Shown here piece by piece: positions 31,834 to 40,645 of a stretch of 64,000 nucleotides of DNA. Under the pieces are notes generated by a model. It searched no databases and was not told where the DNA came from. It saw nothing but the letters and a program-made list of their open reading frames with translations. Positions within the stretch are counted from its first letter, which is position 1. Each line of letters opens with the position of its first letter. The translations under genes and the position numbers were made by a program. This DNA is from Geobacter sp. AOG2 (lineage in GTDB: Bacteria > Desulfobacterota > Desulfuromonadia > Geobacterales > Pseudopelobacteraceae): NCBI RefSeq assembly GCF_019972295.1, contig NZ_BLJA01000001.1, positions 62,001-126,000 on the forward strand. Direction: 5' to 3'.

Positions 31834-33918
31834 ATGGCAAACGGAACAACCGAAGCAATAGAATTACAGGGCTTCCGCAAGAATTCGGATATCTATGTGG
31901 CGATCGCCCTGATCGGCGTGCTTTCGCTGATGATCATCCCGTTGCCGGCATTCATCCTGGACCTGTTTCTGGCGACCAACATCACCATTGCCCTTTCCAT
32001 CCTGCTGGTGTGCCTCTATACGCAACATGCGCTGGATTTTTCCGTGTTCCCCTCCGTCCTGCTGGTCACCACGCTGTTCCGCCTGGCCCTCAATATCGCT
32101 TCGACCCGCCTGATCCTGCTGCACGGCAGCGAGGGTGTCGAAGCGGCCGGGGCGGTCATCAAGGCCTTCGGCCAGTTCGTGGTCGGGGGGAATTATATCG
32201 TTGGGGCCGTCATCTTCCTGATCCTGGTGATCATCAACTTCGTGGTCATCACCAAGGGCGCCGGTCGCGTGGCCGAGGTCACGGCCCGCTTCACCCTGGA
32301 TGCCATGCCGGGCAAGCAGATGGCCATCGATGCCGACCTGTCGGCCGGCATGATCACCGAAAAAGAGGCCAGGGCGCGGCGGACCAAGATCTCCCGTGAA
32401 GCCGATTTTTACGGCTCCATGGACGGCGCCAGCAAGTTCGTCCGCGGCGATGCCGTGGCCGGCATCCTGATCGTCATGGTCAATATCTTCGGCGGCTTGA
32501 TCATCGGTGTCTGGCAGCAGGGGATGCCGCTCCAGGCCGCCCTGACCAATTACACCCTGCTGACCATCGGCGAAGGCCTGGTGGCCCAGATCCCGGCCCT
32601 GATCATCTCCACCGCCGCCGGCATCATCGTGACCCGCTCCGCCGACGAAAACAACTTCGGCGTCGAGATTACCGGGCAATTCATGAACTACCCCAAGGCG
32701 TTCTACGTCTCTTCGGGGGTGCTGTTCCTGTTCGCCCTGATCCCCGGTCTGCCGCACTTCGCCTTCCTGCTGCTCTCGGGCGCGACCTTCCTGGTCGGCA
32801 AGATGGCGCGGGAGAAGGCCCAGGTCGTCGAAGAGGCCGGCCTGCCCGAAACCGCCGGCGGCGAAGAGTCCATCGACCAGGCTTCGGCGATCCGGCCGGT
32901 GGACGTGCTGGAACTGGAGGTCGGTTACGGCCTGGTCCCCATGGTGGACGCCTCCCAGGACGGGGAACTCCTGGAGCGCATCCGTTCGATCCGCCGCCAG
33001 TATGCCCAGAAGATGGGCTTTGTCGTGCCCCCCATCCATATCCACGACAACCTCCAGCTCAGGCCGTACGAGTACAACCTGCTCATCCGGGGAGCCCGCG
33101 TCGGCGGCAGCGAATTGACCGGCCAGTATCTGGCGATGGATTCGGGCGCGGTGACCGCCGCCTTGCCGGGAAACAGCACCAAGGAGCCGGTTTTCGGGTT
33201 GCCGGCGGTCTGGATCCGTTCCGAGGACCGCGATCAGGCCCAGGTCAGCGGTTATACCGTCGTCGACAGCACCACGGTGGTGGCGACGCATATCAGCGAG
33301 ATCATAAAACGCTACGCCCACGAGCTGGTGGGGCGCCAGGAACTCCAGCAACTGCTGGATAATGTCGCGGTCAGCGCCCCCAAGGTCGTGGAAGACCTGA
33401 TCCCCAACCAGCTCAACCTGGGGACGGTGCTGCGGGTAGTCAAGAGCCTGCTCAAGGAAGGGGTTTCCATCCGGGATTTGCGTACCATCCTGGAGTCGCT
33501 GGCGGATTACGCCGGTCTTACCAAGGACCCTGACGTCCTGACCGAGTTCGTGCGCCAGGGGCTGGGCCGTTTCATCGTCGATCAATACAAGCTGGACGAC
33601 GATACGCTCTATCTGATAGCCTTGGACCGCGGGGTGGAGGATATCATCGCCGAAGCCATCCAGCCGTCGGACCAGGGGAGTTTCCTGGCGATCGAACCCA
33701 ACGTGGCCCAGCAGATCATTACCACCATCCGCACCATGGCGGACCGTTTCGGCTCGAGCGGCGCCCAGCCGGTGCTGCTGGCGTCCCCGACCATCCGCCG
33801 GCATGTCAGAAAGCTTATCGAACGGTTCGTGCCGCACATGGCGGTGCTTTCCCACAATGAAATTCCGCAGAACATCAAAATCCAGTCACTAGGAGTGGTG
33901 AGCGTCAATGCTGGTTAA
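31834..33918 (+). CDS. flhA: Flagellar export gate protein FlhA
   Basis: 694 residues: eight membrane helices in the first 330 residues, then the large cytoplasmic substrate-docking domain. The conserved FHIPEP-region sequence is present: RFTLDAMPGKQMAIDADLSA and ARRTKISREADFYGSMDGAS. The C-terminal half has MGFVVPPIHIHDNLQLRPYE. It forms the nonameric ring that binds chaperone-substrate complexes. It starts the second half of the flagellar locus from its own sigma-54-type promoter and overlaps flhF. Confidence 0.95.
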   Translation: MANGTTEAIELQGFRKNSDIYVAIALIGVLSLMIIPLPAFILDLFLATNITIALSILLVCLYTQHALDFSVFPSVLLVTTLFRLALNIASTRLILLHGSEGVEAAGAVIKAFGQFVVGGNYIVGAVIFLILVIINFVVITKGAGRVAEVTARFTLDAMPGKQMAIDADLSAGMITEKEARARRTKISREADFYGSMDGASKFVRGDAVAGILIVMVNIFGGLIIGVWQQGMPLQAALTNYTLLTIGEGLVAQIPALIISTAAGIIVTRSADENNFGVEITGQFMNYPKAFYVSSGVLFLFALIPGLPHFAFLLLSGATFLVGKMAREKAQVVEEAGLPETAGGEESIDQASAIRPVDVLELEVGYGLVPMVDASQDGELLERIRSIRRQYAQKMGFVVPPIHIHDNLQLRPYEYNLLIRGARVGGSELTGQYLAMDSGAVTAALPGNSTKEPVFGLPAVWIRSEDRDQAQVSGYTVVDSTTVVATHISEIIKRYAHELVGRQELQQLLDNVAVSAPKVVEDLIPNQLNLGTVLRVVKSLLKEGVSIRDLRTILESLADYAGLTKDPDVLTEFVRQGLGRFIVDQYKLDDDTLYLIALDRGVEDIIAEAIQPSDQGSFLAIEPNVAQQIITTIRTMADRFGSSGAQPVLLASPTIRRHVRKLIERFVPHMAVLSHNEIPQNIKIQSLGVVSVNAG

Positions 33919-35239
33919 GACCTTTCAAGCAGCGAGTATGGCCGAGGCGCTCCGCATGGTTAAAGCCGAACTCGGCCCGGATGCCATGATCCTGTCGACC
34001 AAGAAGGAAAACACCGGCGGGATTCTCGGGTTTTTCAGCAAATCGGTGTATCGCGTGACCGCCGCGATCGATCCGGTGCAGAAACAGGCCCCGCCACCCC
34101 CGCCGGCGGCGTATGGAACCCAGCGTCCCCGGCCGGAGCGGGAGCGGACGGCAAAAGAGGAGTTGGAAAGCTCCATGTTCGCGCCGTTGGCCCGGGAGCT
34201 TAAAGAGTTGCGGGAGAAGGTCGACGCCCTCTCCCGGCGCGAAGTGGATGCCGGCAAGCCCGGCAGGGAGGAAAGCCGGGAAGAGACGCAGCCGCTCGGT
34301 TTCAACCTCAAGAACGTGCCCCGCGAGGATCTGGAGGAGATCAAGAAACTCCTGCTCAATACCCTGGCCAAGAGCCAGGAAGGAGGGGCCAAGACGGTGC
34401 AGTGGCCCAATGCGTCGGAACCGTCCCCGGCGGAGCCGCAGTCCGGCCTGGACCTCCTGCCGGAGGATTCGCCACTGGCCCGGGAGTTGGTCCAATCCGG
34501 TATTTCCACGGACCTGATCAGAAGGATCCTCGATACCCTCAGCGCCTTGCCGGCCGATGACGGCGGCCAGAACCTCAAAAGCCGCCTGGGGACCACATTC
34601 TCGAAACTGATCAAATTTGCCGGCACCCTCAAGATGCGCAAGAACTCTCCCCGCATCATTGCCCTGGTGGGGCCGACCGGCGTCGGCAAGACCACCACCA
34701 CCGCCAAGTTGGCCGCCATGTACGCCTTGAACCGGGGCAACAAGGTGGCGCTGATCACCATGGATATCTTTCGCGTGGGCGCGGTGGAACAACTCAAAAC
34801 CTATTCCCGCATCATGGGGATCCCGCTGGAGGTGGCGTCCACCCCCAAAGAGCTGGAAAAGGCCGTGGAGAAACATTCCGCCTGCGACCTGATCTTCATC
34901 GATACGGCCGGCAGAAGCCACAAGGACAAAGAGAAGCTGGACGAGATGAAGAATTTTCTCGACAACAAGATCCCCATCGAGGTCTATCTGTGCCTCTCCG
35001 CCACGACCAAGGACCGTGAGCTTGAAGAAATCCTCAACCGTTTCAAAATATTCCAGGTCAGCAAGGTGGTTTTTACCAAGATCGACGAGAGCGAGAGTTT
35101 TGGAAACATGGTCAACCTGTTGATGAAGGACAATCTGCAGATAGCCTACTTCACCACCGGGCAACGGGTGCCGGAGGATATCGAGGTGGCGACCTCCGCC
35201 AAACTGGCCGATATGATCCTGCGGGAGGCTGCCGAATGA
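33908..35239 (+). CDS. flhF: Flagellar placement GTPase FlhF
   Basis: 443 residues of the SRP-type GTPase family. N-terminal MLVKTFQAASMAEALRMVKA and ELGPDAMILSTKKE are typical of FlhF, followed by a variable basic/proline-rich region. The NG domain begins near residue 250 with P-loop GPTGVGKTTTTAKLA, then MDIFRVGAVEQLK and DTAGRSHKD. It fixes the site and number of polar flagella with FlhG. The stop overlaps flhG by 4 bases. Confidence 0.93.
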   Translation: MLVKTFQAASMAEALRMVKAELGPDAMILSTKKENTGGILGFFSKSVYRVTAAIDPVQKQAPPPPPAAYGTQRPRPERERTAKEELESSMFAPLARELKELREKVDALSRREVDAGKPGREESREETQPLGFNLKNVPREDLEEIKKLLLNTLAKSQEGGAKTVQWPNASEPSPAEPQSGLDLLPEDSPLARELVQSGISTDLIRRILDTLSALPADDGGQNLKSRLGTTFSKLIKFAGTLKMRKNSPRIIALVGPTGVGKTTTTAKLAAMYALNRGNKVALITMDIFRVGAVEQLKTYSRIMGIPLEVASTPKELEKAVEKHSACDLIFIDTAGRSHKDKEKLDEMKNFLDNKIPIEVYLCLSATTKDRELEEILNRFKIFQVSKVVFTKIDESESFGNMVNLLMKDNLQIAYFTTGQRVPEDIEVATSAKLADMILREAAE

Positions 35240-36159
35240 GCATGGTAACCGGAATGGGCGATCAAGCCGACACCCTGCGCCAGATGGCTCGGCAGAACCG
35301 CAAAGATGCGACGCCCAAATCGGCTGCGGCCGGCGAAGACGAAGATCGCGGCATTCGCGTCATCTCGGTAACGAGCGGCAAAGGCGGCGTGGGCAAGAGC
35401 AACGTGGTTTCCAATCTGGCCATGGCCCTGTCCGCCCAGGGCAAGCAGGTGCTGATCATCGATGCGGACCTGGGACTGGGGAACCTGGACGTGCTCCTGG
35501 GGCTCTCCCCCATGTATAACCTGAACAATGTGCTCAACGGCGAGAAGAGCATCAGCGACATCATTATCGAAGGCCCCGCCGGCATCAAGGTCATCCCGGC
35601 CGGGTCCGGCGTTCAGGAGGTGACCAGCCTGAGCCAGCACGACAAGCTGAAACTTCTGGACGAGCTGGACATGCTGGAAGAGCAGTTCGACATCATGATC
35701 GTGGATACCGAGGCCGGCATATCGGAAAATGTCACCTATTTCACCGTGGCGGCCCAGGAGATCATCGTCGTCGTCTCTCCCGAGCCGACCTCCATCACCG
35801 ATGTCTATGCCCTGATCAAGCTGCTGGCGACGCGTTATTCGGAGCATCACTTCAAGGTGCTGGTCAATATGGCCAAGGATAGCGAGGATGCCCTGGAGGT
35901 GTTCCGCAAACTGGCCAACGTGGCCGGTCGTTTTCTTGACATCTCCCTGGATTACCTGGGGTGCGTCGTCAAGGACGAAAAGGTGGTGGAGGCGGTCAGG
36001 CGGCAAAGGGCGGTATACGACCTGTTTCCCGAATCCGAGGCGGCCACCTGTTTCACCACGCTGGCACGGAGGGTCATCGAAAATACGCGCCAAACCAGGC
36101 TCAAGGGGAATATCCAGTTCTTTTTCCGACGGTTTCTCGATAATCCGACGGGCGACTGA
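35236..36159 (+). CDS. flhG: MinD-like flagellar number regulator FlhG (FleN)
   Basis: 307 residues of the ParA/MinD ATPase family. The deviant Walker A motif TSGKGGVGKSNVVSNLA is near residues 45-61, with a DADLGLGNLDVLLGLSP switch block, and a C-terminal amphipathic, basic region likely used for membrane binding. An N-terminal DQADTLRQMARQ stretch resembles the FlhF-activating helix of FlhG. It opposes FlhF to limit flagellar number. Sits between flhF and fliA, as in many polar flagellates. Confidence 0.9.
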   Translation: MSMVTGMGDQADTLRQMARQNRKDATPKSAAAGEDEDRGIRVISVTSGKGGVGKSNVVSNLAMALSAQGKQVLIIDADLGLGNLDVLLGLSPMYNLNNVLNGEKSISDIIIEGPAGIKVIPAGSGVQEVTSLSQHDKLKLLDELDMLEEQFDIMIVDTEAGISENVTYFTVAAQEIIVVVSPEPTSITDVYALIKLLATRYSEHHFKVLVNMAKDSEDALEVFRKLANVAGRFLDISLDYLGCVVKDEKVVEAVRRQRAVYDLFPESEAATCFTTLARRVIENTRQTRLKGNIQFFFRRFLDNPTGD

Positions 36160-36162
36160 GCC

Positions 36163-36912
36163 GTGGGCGCCGGCAAGCTACAAAGCCCCTACGCCGGGGC
36201 CGAACCGGCACTGCGCGATACGCTGATCATGGAAAACATGCCCATGGTCAAGTATCTGGTGGGGCGTATCGTCCCCCAACTCCCGCCGCATCTGGACCCG
36301 CAGGATTTGACGAGCGCGGCGGTGATTGGCCTGATAAATGCAGCGGATCGCTACGACCCTGCGCGGGGCGTGTTGTTCAAGACGTTCGCCGAACAGCACG
36401 TGCGTGGGGCCATCATCGACGAGTTGCGCTCCTACGATATTCTGAGCCGGTCCATGCGCGAGAAGTACAAGCGGCTGGAGCGGGAAGTAACGGTCCTGGA
36501 GCACGCCCTGGGCAGGAACCCCACCAGTGAAGAGGTGGCCAAGGCCCTGTCCATAAGTCTCGACGAATACTTCGACTTATTGGACGATGTGCATGTACTC
36601 ACGTTCATCAGCCTGGACGATAGCTGGGAGGATGACGAGGGCAACTCGCTCTGCCTGGCGGACGTCCTGAGCGAGCCGACCGAAAGGAACCCGCAGCATC
36701 AGGTGATGAGGATGCAGCTGATCACGGCGCTGGGCGCCGCCATCGAAACGCTGCCGGACAAGGAGCGGCTGGCGGTGACGCTCTACTACAACGAGGGCAT
36801 GAACCTCAAGGAAATAGGTGCAACCGCGGGGTTGACCGAGTCGCGCATCTCGCAACTCCTCAGCCAGGCCATGATACGGCTGAAGGGGAAGTTGAAGCTT
36901 TACCGGGATTAA
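36163..36912 (+). CDS. fliA: Flagellar sigma factor FliA (sigma-28)
   Basis: 249 residues. Region 2: DLTSAAVIGLINAADRYDPA and FKTFAEQHVRGAIIDELRSY; region 3 with REKYKRLEREVTVLEHALGR; region 4 helix-turn-helix MNLKEIGATAGLTESRISQL. This is the standard FliA set. It directs late flagellar genes such as flagellin, none of which is in the window. GTG start 3 bases after the flhG stop. Confidence 0.94.
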   Translation: MGAGKLQSPYAGAEPALRDTLIMENMPMVKYLVGRIVPQLPPHLDPQDLTSAAVIGLINAADRYDPARGVLFKTFAEQHVRGAIIDELRSYDILSRSMREKYKRLEREVTVLEHALGRNPTSEEVAKALSISLDEYFDLLDDVHVLTFISLDDSWEDDEGNSLCLADVLSEPTERNPQHQVMRMQLITALGAAIETLPDKERLAVTLYYNEGMNLKEIGATAGLTESRISQLLSQAMIRLKGKLKLYRD

Positions 36913-37050
36913 GAGGTTTTGGAGAACTCAGGCTGTTCAAAAATAGTCAGATCGTCGCACCCGCAGAGAGCCCCGCGGAGGCGTAGCAGCGCTACGCCGC
37001 ACAAGGCGGCTTTCGAGGACGGCGGCGAGATGGCTGTTTTTCAACAACCT
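36912..37050 (-). repeat. Dispersed modular hairpin repeat, copy 8 (reverse, short form)
   Basis: Between fliA and flgF, starting at the fliA stop. GGCTGTTCAAAAATAGTCAG, hairpin GGCGTAGCAGCGCTACGCC, TTTCGAGGACGGCGGCGAGA and ATGGCTGTTTTTCAACAACC. The terminal ATG is out of frame with flgF, which has its own AAAGGAG site. Confidence 0.9.
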
Positions 37051-37067
37051 GCTAAAGGAGACTGTAT

Positions 37068-37802
37068 ATGAACAGTGGTATGTATTCGGCCCTCTCGGGC
37101 AATATTGCGGCCATGAAGCGGATGGACATCATCAGCAACAATCTGGCCAACGTCAATACCCCTGGTTTCAAAAAAGACCAGATGTCCTTCGAGGGGATGC
37201 TCGCCAGCAGCACCACGCCGCCGGCGGTTCCCCAATCCAAGACGGCCGACCCGATCCTGCAAAAGGAAAACGTCTATATCGACTACAGCGCCGGGCCGGT
37301 CAGCCAGACCGGCAATGCCCTGGACCTGGCGATAGACGGCGACGGTTTCTTCACCGTCTCGACCCCCAGCGGGACCGCTTATACGCGGCAGGGCAATTTC
37401 CGGCTGACGGCGGACGGAACGTTGGTGACGACCGACGGTTTCCCGGTCATGGGCCAGGGAGGCGAGATCCGCCTGAAGGGCGGCAAGGTCGAGATAAACG
37501 CAAAGGGAGAGATCACGGTCGACGGCACCGCGGCGGGGGCCATCGCCATGGTGGATTTTCCCAAACCCTACAAGTTGACGAAGACGGCCAGCGCCCTGTT
37601 CGTGCCGTCCGATCCGCAGGCCACGCCCCAGGCGTCCAAGGCGGAGGTCCGCCAGGGGCATCTGGAGGGGGCCAATGTGGACCCGGTCAGCGAAATGGTC
37701 CAGATGATCGAAACCAACCGTTACTTCGATGCGTGCCAGAGGGTGATCCTGGGCTATGACGGTATGGCCAGCAAGGCCGCCAACGATCTGGGCAAGCTGT
37801 GA
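37068..37802 (+). CDS. flgF: Flagellar proximal rod protein FlgF
   Basis: 244 residues. N-terminal rod signature [20 protein letters not shown]; central LDLAIDGDGFFTVSTPSGTA; C-terminal ANVDPVSEMVQMIETNRYFD. Length and order (fliA-flgF-flgG) support FlgF over FlgG. Strong ribosome site AAAGGAG. Its stop codon abuts repeat copy 9. Confidence 0.9.
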   Translation: MNSGMYSALSGNIAAMKRMDIISNNLANVNTPGFKKDQMSFEGMLASSTTPPAVPQSKTADPILQKENVYIDYSAGPVSQTGNALDLAIDGDGFFTVSTPSGTAYTRQGNFRLTADGTLVTTDGFPVMGQGGEIRLKGGKVEINAKGEITVDGTAAGAIAMVDFPKPYKLTKTASALFVPSDPQATPQASKAEVRQGHLEGANVDPVSEMVQMIETNRYFDACQRVILGYDGMASKAANDLGKL

Positions 37803-37923
37803 GGTTGTTGAAAAACAGCCATCAGGCCTTCGTCCTCGAAGGCCCTTTTGTGCGGCGTAGCGCTGCTACGCCTCCGCAGGGCCTTCTGCGGGTGCGACAA
37901 TCTGACTGCTTTTGAACAACCTG
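37801..37923 (+). repeat. Dispersed modular hairpin repeat, copy 9 (short form)
   Basis: Forward copy between flgF and flgG, beginning with the last bases of the flgF stop: GAGGTTGTTGAAAAACAGCC, GGCGTAGCGCTGCTACGCC, CAATCTGACTGCTTTTGAAC. Lacks the CCCGC and AT-rich hairpins. Confidence 0.9.
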
Positions 37924-37974
37924 GGTCCTACTATAAGAAATTCAATCACGTTATCGTAAAAAGGAGTCGAAACC

Positions 37975-38763
37975 ATGTTACGTGCCCTTTGGACAGCCGC
38001 TTCAGGCATGCAGAGCCAGCAGACGAATATCGACGTCATCGCCAACAACCTGGCCAACGTCAATACGACGGGGTTCAAGAAGAGCCGGGCCGATTTCCAG
38101 GATCTGATGTACCAGAACCTGAAGACGACCGGTTCGCCGTCAACGAATACCACCCAGGTGCCGACCGGGATCCAGATCGGCCTCGGGACGCGTCTTGCCG
38201 CGGTCACCAAGCTGTTTACCTCCGGTGACTTCACCCAGACCGGCAACGACCTGGACATGGCCATCGAAGGCGACGGCTTCTTCCAGATCCAGATGCCCGA
38301 CGGCACCACGGCCTATTCGCGGGCCGGCGCCTTCAAGAAGGACAGTACGGGACGTATCGTCACCTCCGACGGTTATCCCCTGCTCCCGGAGATCGTCATC
38401 CCGACCAACGCCACCAAGATCAGCATCGGTAACGACGGGACCGTGTCGGTGACCCAGGCCGGGCAGACCGCCCCCACAAACGTGGGAAACATCCAACTGG
38501 CCCAGTTCGCCAATCCGGCGGGGCTAGCAGCCCAGGGGAAGAACCTCTTCCTCCAGACGGACGCCTCCGGCAACGCCACCACCGGCACCCCCGGCCAGAC
38601 CGGCATCGGGACCATCACCCAGGGATTCCTGGAGATGAGCAACGTCAATGTGGCGAGCGAGATGGTCAACATGATCGTCGGCCAACGGGCCTACGAGATC
38701 AATTCCAAGGCGGTCCAGGCGTCCGACGAGATGTTGCAGACCGCTAACAATATGAAGAGATAG
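37975..38763 (+). CDS. flgG: Flagellar distal rod protein FlgG
   Basis: 262 residues, the usual FlgG length. [20 protein letters not shown] and [20 protein letters not shown] at the N-terminus, [20 protein letters not shown] in the middle, and [20 protein letters not shown] at the C-terminus are diagnostic. It forms the distal rod. Ribosome site AAAAGGAG. Followed by flgA. Confidence 0.94.
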   Translation: MLRALWTAASGMQSQQTNIDVIANNLANVNTTGFKKSRADFQDLMYQNLKTTGSPSTNTTQVPTGIQIGLGTRLAAVTKLFTSGDFTQTGNDLDMAIEGDGFFQIQMPDGTTAYSRAGAFKKDSTGRIVTSDGYPLLPEIVIPTNATKISIGNDGTVSVTQAGQTAPTNVGNIQLAQFANPAGLAAQGKNLFLQTDASGNATTGTPGQTGIGTITQGFLEMSNVNVASEMVNMIVGQRAYEINSKAVQASDEMLQTANNMKR

Positions 38764-38859
38764 CCGGGCTGGACAGCCGGTTACTTGATGGCTTCACGCC
38801 ATGCGTGGAGCTCGCGCGCACACGTTTTCGCGCCAACACCGCCGGACCCAAACAAACAT

Positions 38860-39582
38860 ATGATACAGCGAATTATTATTGTCTTTCTTTTTTGTCTTCT
38901 GCCGCTGCCCGTCATGGCTGCGGCTTCCGTGGCGCAGCCGGACGTTTCGGCGGGCGAGGCCAGGGTCCGGGAGGCCGTTTCCGGGTATATCCTGCAAAAG
39001 ACCGCTCATCTCGGCCTGGAGATCCGCATCAAGCGCCTGAACATCAACGGAAACGCCACCCTGCCGGAAGGGCCGCTGGATTTTGACGTGATTGCCCCGC
39101 AACAGTGGGAAGGATGGGGCAGCGCCAATCTGGCGGTAGTCGTGCGGCAGAATGGCCGTGTGGTGCTGAACGCCCCGGTGCAGGTGGAGGTGGAGGCGCT
39201 GACCGACATGGTTGTCGCCCTGCGCCAGCTCGACTACGGAGATGTCATTTCGGGAACGGATGTCACCGTTCAGAAGCGGGATATCGCCTCGGTGGCCGGC
39301 AGGTATACCCGCGACCCGGGCGAGATCGTGGGCCGGCGGGTCAGGACGTCGATCAAGGCCAATGCCGCGGTACGGACCGATCAGGTGGAAAAGGTCCCCA
39401 TCATCAAATCCGGCCAGATGGTGACCATCGTGGCCGAGAACGCGGTCATGAAGATTACCGTTACCGGCCGGGCCAGGAGCGCCGGGGCGGAAGGGGACAT
39501 CATCACGGTGCAGAACCTGAGTTCGCTCAAGGATATCCCGGCCAGGGTGATCAATGCCACAACCGTACAGGTGGGGTTCTAG
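38860..39582 (+). CDS. flgA: P-ring assembly chaperone FlgA
   Basis: 240 residues from ATG 38860, which starts a clear signal peptide IIIVFLFCLLPLPVMA; the frame is open 75 bases further upstream but those codons are not signal-like. The C-terminal SAF domain carries LRQLDYGDVISGTDVTVQKR and IVGRRVRTSIKANAAVRTDQ, typical of FlgA. Acts in the periplasm to promote FlgI assembly. Located between flgG and flgH. Confidence 0.88.
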   Translation: MIQRIIIVFLFCLLPLPVMAAASVAQPDVSAGEARVREAVSGYILQKTAHLGLEIRIKRLNINGNATLPEGPLDFDVIAPQQWEGWGSANLAVVVRQNGRVVLNAPVQVEVEALTDMVVALRQLDYGDVISGTDVTVQKRDIASVAGRYTRDPGEIVGRRVRTSIKANAAVRTDQVEKVPIIKSGQMVTIVAENAVMKITVTGRARSAGAEGDIITVQNLSSLKDIPARVINATTVQVGF

Positions 39583-39738
39583 GAGGTTGCTGAAAAACAG
39601 CCATCTTAGCGCCTATCGGCGTCCCGCTCAACGGGATGACTACGCTGACGCTCCGTCACCGATAATCGCCGGAGGCGATTATACTGCGGGTGCGACGATC
39701 TGACTATTTTTGAACAACCCGAGCCTTTCAACAACCTC
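39583..39738 (+). repeat. Dispersed modular hairpin repeat, copy 10 (alternative AT module)
   Basis: Forward copy between flgA and flgH. Carries CCCGCTCAACGGG and the alternative hairpin ATAATCGCC-GGA-GGCGATTAT in place of the usual ATAATTATGC one, then TGCGGGTGCGACGATCTGAC and ends in TTTCAACAACCTCC. It lacks the GGCGTAGC hairpin. Confidence 0.9.
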
Positions 39739-39766
39739 CCGGATGTACGGGAGAAGAGGACGAAGT

Positions 39767-40438
39767 ATGAAGCGGAATATATGTCTTTTTCTGGTACTGC
39801 TGTGCGCCGGCTGCGCAACGCAGAAAACCGAAGTCAGGACTGCAAGCCTCGACGAGCAGATCCAGAAAGCGCCCCTGGATTATTCCAGCGGTTCGATCTG
39901 GCAGGCGGCCTCCCGGAGCGTTACCGAGGATTTCAAGGCCTACCGCCGGGGCGACATCATCACCATCGTCATCTCGGAGACGGCCAGCGCGTCCAAACAG
40001 GCCAGCACCAGCACGGGGCGGAGTACGTCGATCAATGCCGGCATGCCCAATTTTCTGGGTCTGGAAAAGGCCGGCATACTCAAAAACAACATGGATCTGA
40101 GTCAATTGATCAATGCCAACGTCGATTCCAAGTACGCCGGTTCCGGCTCCACGTCGCGCCAGGAGAACCTGACGGCAACCATTTCCGCCAAGGTGATCGA
40201 CGTGCTTGCCAACGGCAACCTGCTTATCGAGGGGCGCCGCAACATCAAGGTCAACAACGAGGACCAGGAGATCATCCTGACCGGTACCGTGAGAACCCGC
40301 GACATCAGTACGGACAATACCGTCAACTCCATTTTCGTTGCCGACGCGAAGATCAGCTATGCCGGGCGGGGGATCATCTCCGACCGCCAGAGCCCGGGAT
40401 GGCTGATGAATATCATCGACAAGGTCTGGCCTTTCTAA
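39767..40438 (+). CDS. flgH: Flagellar L-ring lipoprotein FlgH
   Basis: 223 residues. Lipoprotein signal MKRNICLFLVLLCAGC with lipobox LCAGC. Mature part has FKAYRRGDIITIVISETASA, LTATISAKVIDVLANGNLLI and the C-terminal SYAGRGIISDRQSPGWLMNI, all typical of FlgH. Forms the outer-membrane L ring. ATG 39767 follows GAAGAGGA; the upstream frame extension is repeat sequence. Confidence 0.93.
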   Translation: MKRNICLFLVLLCAGCATQKTEVRTASLDEQIQKAPLDYSSGSIWQAASRSVTEDFKAYRRGDIITIVISETASASKQASTSTGRSTSINAGMPNFLGLEKAGILKNNMDLSQLINANVDSKYAGSGSTSRQENLTATISAKVIDVLANGNLLIEGRRNIKVNNEDQEIILTGTVRTRDISTDNTVNSIFVADAKISYAGRGIISDRQSPGWLMNIIDKVWPF

Positions 40439-40444
40439 GGTTTA

Positions 40445-40626
40445 GGAGGTTGTTGAAAAACAGCCATCTTAGCGCCTATCGGCGTCCCGCTAAGCGGGAT
40501 GACTACGCTATCGCTCCGTCACCGATAATTATGCTCACGCATAATTATACGCCGCACGAAGGGCATTCTGCGGGTGCGACGATCTGACTATTTTTGAACA
40601 ACCTGAGTTTTTCAACAGCGTGTTAG
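40445..40626 (+). repeat. Dispersed modular hairpin repeat, copy 11
   Basis: Forward copy between flgH and flgI with CCCGCTAAGCGGG and the ATAATTATGC/GCATAATTAT hairpin, but the GGCGTAGC hairpin is reduced to GCCGCACGAAGGGC. Ends GATCTGACTATTTTTGAACA then TTTTTCAACAGCGTGTTAG. Confidence 0.9.
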
Positions 40627-40645
40627 TGCTCAAAGGTGATGTGAA

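Noticed and set aside
31864-33855. 663-codon open frame on the minus strand
   Set aside because: Exact antisense of flhA; open only because of the high-GC codon pattern. The translation has no family features and the plus-strand gene is certain.
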